Positions 7,025 to 8,230 of a DNA stretch of 8,230 nt are shown here, in pieces; the first letter of the stretch is position 1, and the number at the start of each line of letters is the position of its first letter. This stretch comes from CAIOZW01 sp049317725 (lineage in GTDB: Bacteria; Acidobacteriota; Blastocatellia; RBC074). The stretch spans positions 1 through 8,230 of the forward strand of contig JBMOHS010000173.1 in NCBI GenBank assembly GCA_049317725.1, written 5' to 3'. The notes below the pieces were generated by a model. The model searched no databases. It was not told the origin of the DNA and saw only the letters and a program-made list of their open reading frames with translations. Made by a program: the position numbers and the translations under genes.

Positions 7025-7080
7025 AGATGGCCCCGCAGTGCCCTCTCCCAGGCGGGATAGGGCACTGCGGGGGGACATCT
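7025..7080. terminator. Two-way hairpin terminator between convergent genes
   Basis: A 14-bp perfect stem joins CCCCGCAGTGCCCT (7031-7044) to AGGGCACTGCGGGG (7059-7072). After one mismatch, TCCC (7046-7049) pairs with GGGA (7054-7057) around an AGGC loop. An outer AGATG/CATCT pair (7025-7029 / 7076-7080) lengthens the structure. It fills the 66-bp space between two genes whose stop codons face each other, the classic place for a shared terminator. Neither side has a strong T-tract, so termination strength is uncertain. Confidence 0.65.
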
Positions 7081-7087
7081 TGGTCGC

Positions 7088-8230
7088 CTAGATCAACTTG
7101 TCGATGACCGTCCCGCCAAAATCGGTCAAGCGTTCATTCCGGCCATTATGGAGGTAGGTCAGCTTCATCTGATCGAGGCCGAGAAGGTGGAGCATGGTCG
7201 CGTGAAGGTCACGGGGGTGGTAGCGCTCGCCGACGGTCTTGAAGCCAAGCTCATCAGTCTCCCCGAGGATCTGCCCGCCCTTGACGCCCCCGCCGGCCAT
7301 CCACATCGTGAAGGCCGTCGGGTTGTGGTCGCGGCCTTTGCCGTTCTCCGAGACAGGAGTCCGGCCAAACTCGGAGCCCCAGATGACGAGGGTCTCGTCG
7401 AGGAGGCCCCGGCTCTTGAGGTCCTTGAGGAGGCCGGCGATGGGCTTGTCGGTCCAGCGGCACATCTGTTCGTGGTTGGTCTTGACGTTGTCGTGGGCAT
7501 CCCACTGGACGCTAACGGGACCACCACCAGAGAAGAGGAGGACGAAGCGGACGCCGCGTTCGACGAGGCGCCGGGCGAGGAGGCAACGGGTACCGAACTC
7601 GCGGGTCTCCTTCTCGTCGACGCCGTAGAGGGCCCGGGTCGCCGCTGTCTCGCGGGAGAGATCGACCGCTTCCGGGGCGTGCTGCTGCATGCGGTAGGCC
7701 AGCTCGTAGGAGGCGAGACGGGCAGAGAGTTCGTCATCGCCATCCGGGGCGTGAAGGGAGTTGAGATCGCGCAGGTAGTCGAGGAGGCGGCGCTGCTGGT
7801 TGCGTCCGATCTCCTTCGGCGGGGCGAGGTGGAGGATCGGAGTGGTGCCATTGCGCAGCACCGTCCCTTGGTGGACAGTCGGGAGGTAGCCGGCCCCCCA
7901 CATCGGGGCGCCCCCCTCGGGGAGGCCTTCCGGCTGGGTCATGACGCAGTAGGCAGGGAGGTTCTCGCTCTCACTGCCGAGGCCGTAGGTCACCCAGGAC
8001 CCAAGGCTGGGATGCGCGGCGAGGACGCGGCCCGAGACCATCTGGTACATCGCCGGGGCGTGAACAAAGCTCTCGGTGTAGCAGGATCGGATGACCGCCA
8101 AGTCATCGGCGCAGGTCGCCAGGTGCGGGTAGAGGTCGGAGATGTCGATGCCGGCTTGGCCATACTTCCGGAAGCCCCAGGCGCTGCGCATCAGCGGAGT
8201 TCCCAGCTTGACAAACTGGCTCTTGACCGC
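7088..8230 (-). CDS. DUF1501 family protein, C-terminal part (5' end outside window)
   Basis: The visible 380 residues are the C-terminal majority of a DUF1501 protein; the frame remains open to the right edge, so the ATG at 8191 is internal. Family landmarks in order are GQAGIDISDLYPHLA, an IRSCYTESFVHAPA block, PSLGSWVTYGLGSE, GYLPTVHQGT, WDAHDN, WGSEFGRTP, GRDHNP, a GETDELG block, DLHATMLHLLGLD and LTYLHNGR. DUF1501 belongs to the alkaline phosphatase/sulfatase-like fold; the conserved Asp/His positions may bind metal, but the substrate is unknown. Members are usually about 420-480 aa with a Tat-type signal, so some tens of N-terminal residues are missing here. In Planctomycetota they commonly sit beside DUF1549/DUF1553 (PSCyt) genes, which would lie to the right. 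It is transcribed toward the cytochrome cluster and is probably functionally separate. Confidence 0.93.
   Translation of the reverse strand, partial: AVKSQFVKLGTPLMRSAWGFRKYGQAGIDISDLYPHLATCADDLAVIRSCYTESFVHAPAMYQMVSGRVLAAHPSLGSWVTYGLGSESENLPAYCVMTQPEGLPEGGAPMWGAGYLPTVHQGTVLRNGTTPILHLAPPKEIGRNQQRRLLDYLRDLNSLHAPDGDDELSARLASYELAYRMQQHAPEAVDLSRETAATRALYGVDEKETREFGTRCLLARRLVERGVRFVLLFSGGGPVSVQWDAHDNVKTNHEQMCRWTDKPIAGLLKDLKSRGLLDETLVIWGSEFGRTPVSENGKGRDHNPTAFTMWMAGGGVKGGQILGETDELGFKTVGERYHPRDLHATMLHLLGLDQMKLTYLHNGRNERLTDFGGTVIDKLI

Overview
The window is a GC-rich piece of a bacterial chromosome. It carries a compact gene cluster for moving electrons across the cell envelope, followed by the C-terminal part of a convergent DUF1501 gene. 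Five genes lie on the + strand: a periplasmic pentaheme cytochrome c, a DmsE/MtrA-family decaheme cytochrome c, an MtrB/PioB-family outer-membrane beta-barrel, a small monoheme class I cytochrome c, and a large inner-membrane protein that fuses an 11-heme c-type domain to a membrane b-type cytochrome, the layout of Geobacter CbcL. Together they encode 27 CXXCH c-heme sites plus the predicted b hemes.

Layout: 23-898 pentaheme cytochrome (its true start may lie left of the window); 899-1177 non-coding gap; 1178-2221 decaheme; 18-bp gap; 2240-4375 MtrB-like porin; 147-bp gap with a perfect GC-rich hairpin; 4523-4870 monoheme cytochrome; 87-bp spacer filled mostly by seven 9-bp repeat units that form a 14-bp perfect hairpin; 4958-7021 CbcL-like cytochrome bc fusion; 66-bp gap with a strong two-way hairpin terminator; 7088-8230 on the - strand, DUF1501 protein cut off by the window edge.

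How the genes fit together (inference from families): the b-type domain of the CbcL-like protein exchanges electrons with the quinone pool, and its 11-heme domain carries them into the periplasm. The monoheme and pentaheme proteins are candidate periplasmic shuttles. The decaheme protein sits inside the MtrB-like barrel as the wire through the outer membrane. The direction is not fixed by sequence: outward flow would be metal or extracellular-acceptor respiration, inward flow would be Fe(II) oxidation of the Pio/Mto kind. No cell-surface MtrC/OmcA-type cytochrome is present in the window.

Organism: a didermic (outer-membrane) bacterium. DUF1501 proteins are especially abundant in Planctomycetota and also occur in Verrucomicrobiota, Acidobacteriota and related groups, so the cluster probably lies outside the classical Shewanella/Geobacter lineages. 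The phylum cannot be settled from this window. No tRNA, rRNA, CRISPR array or mobile element was seen.
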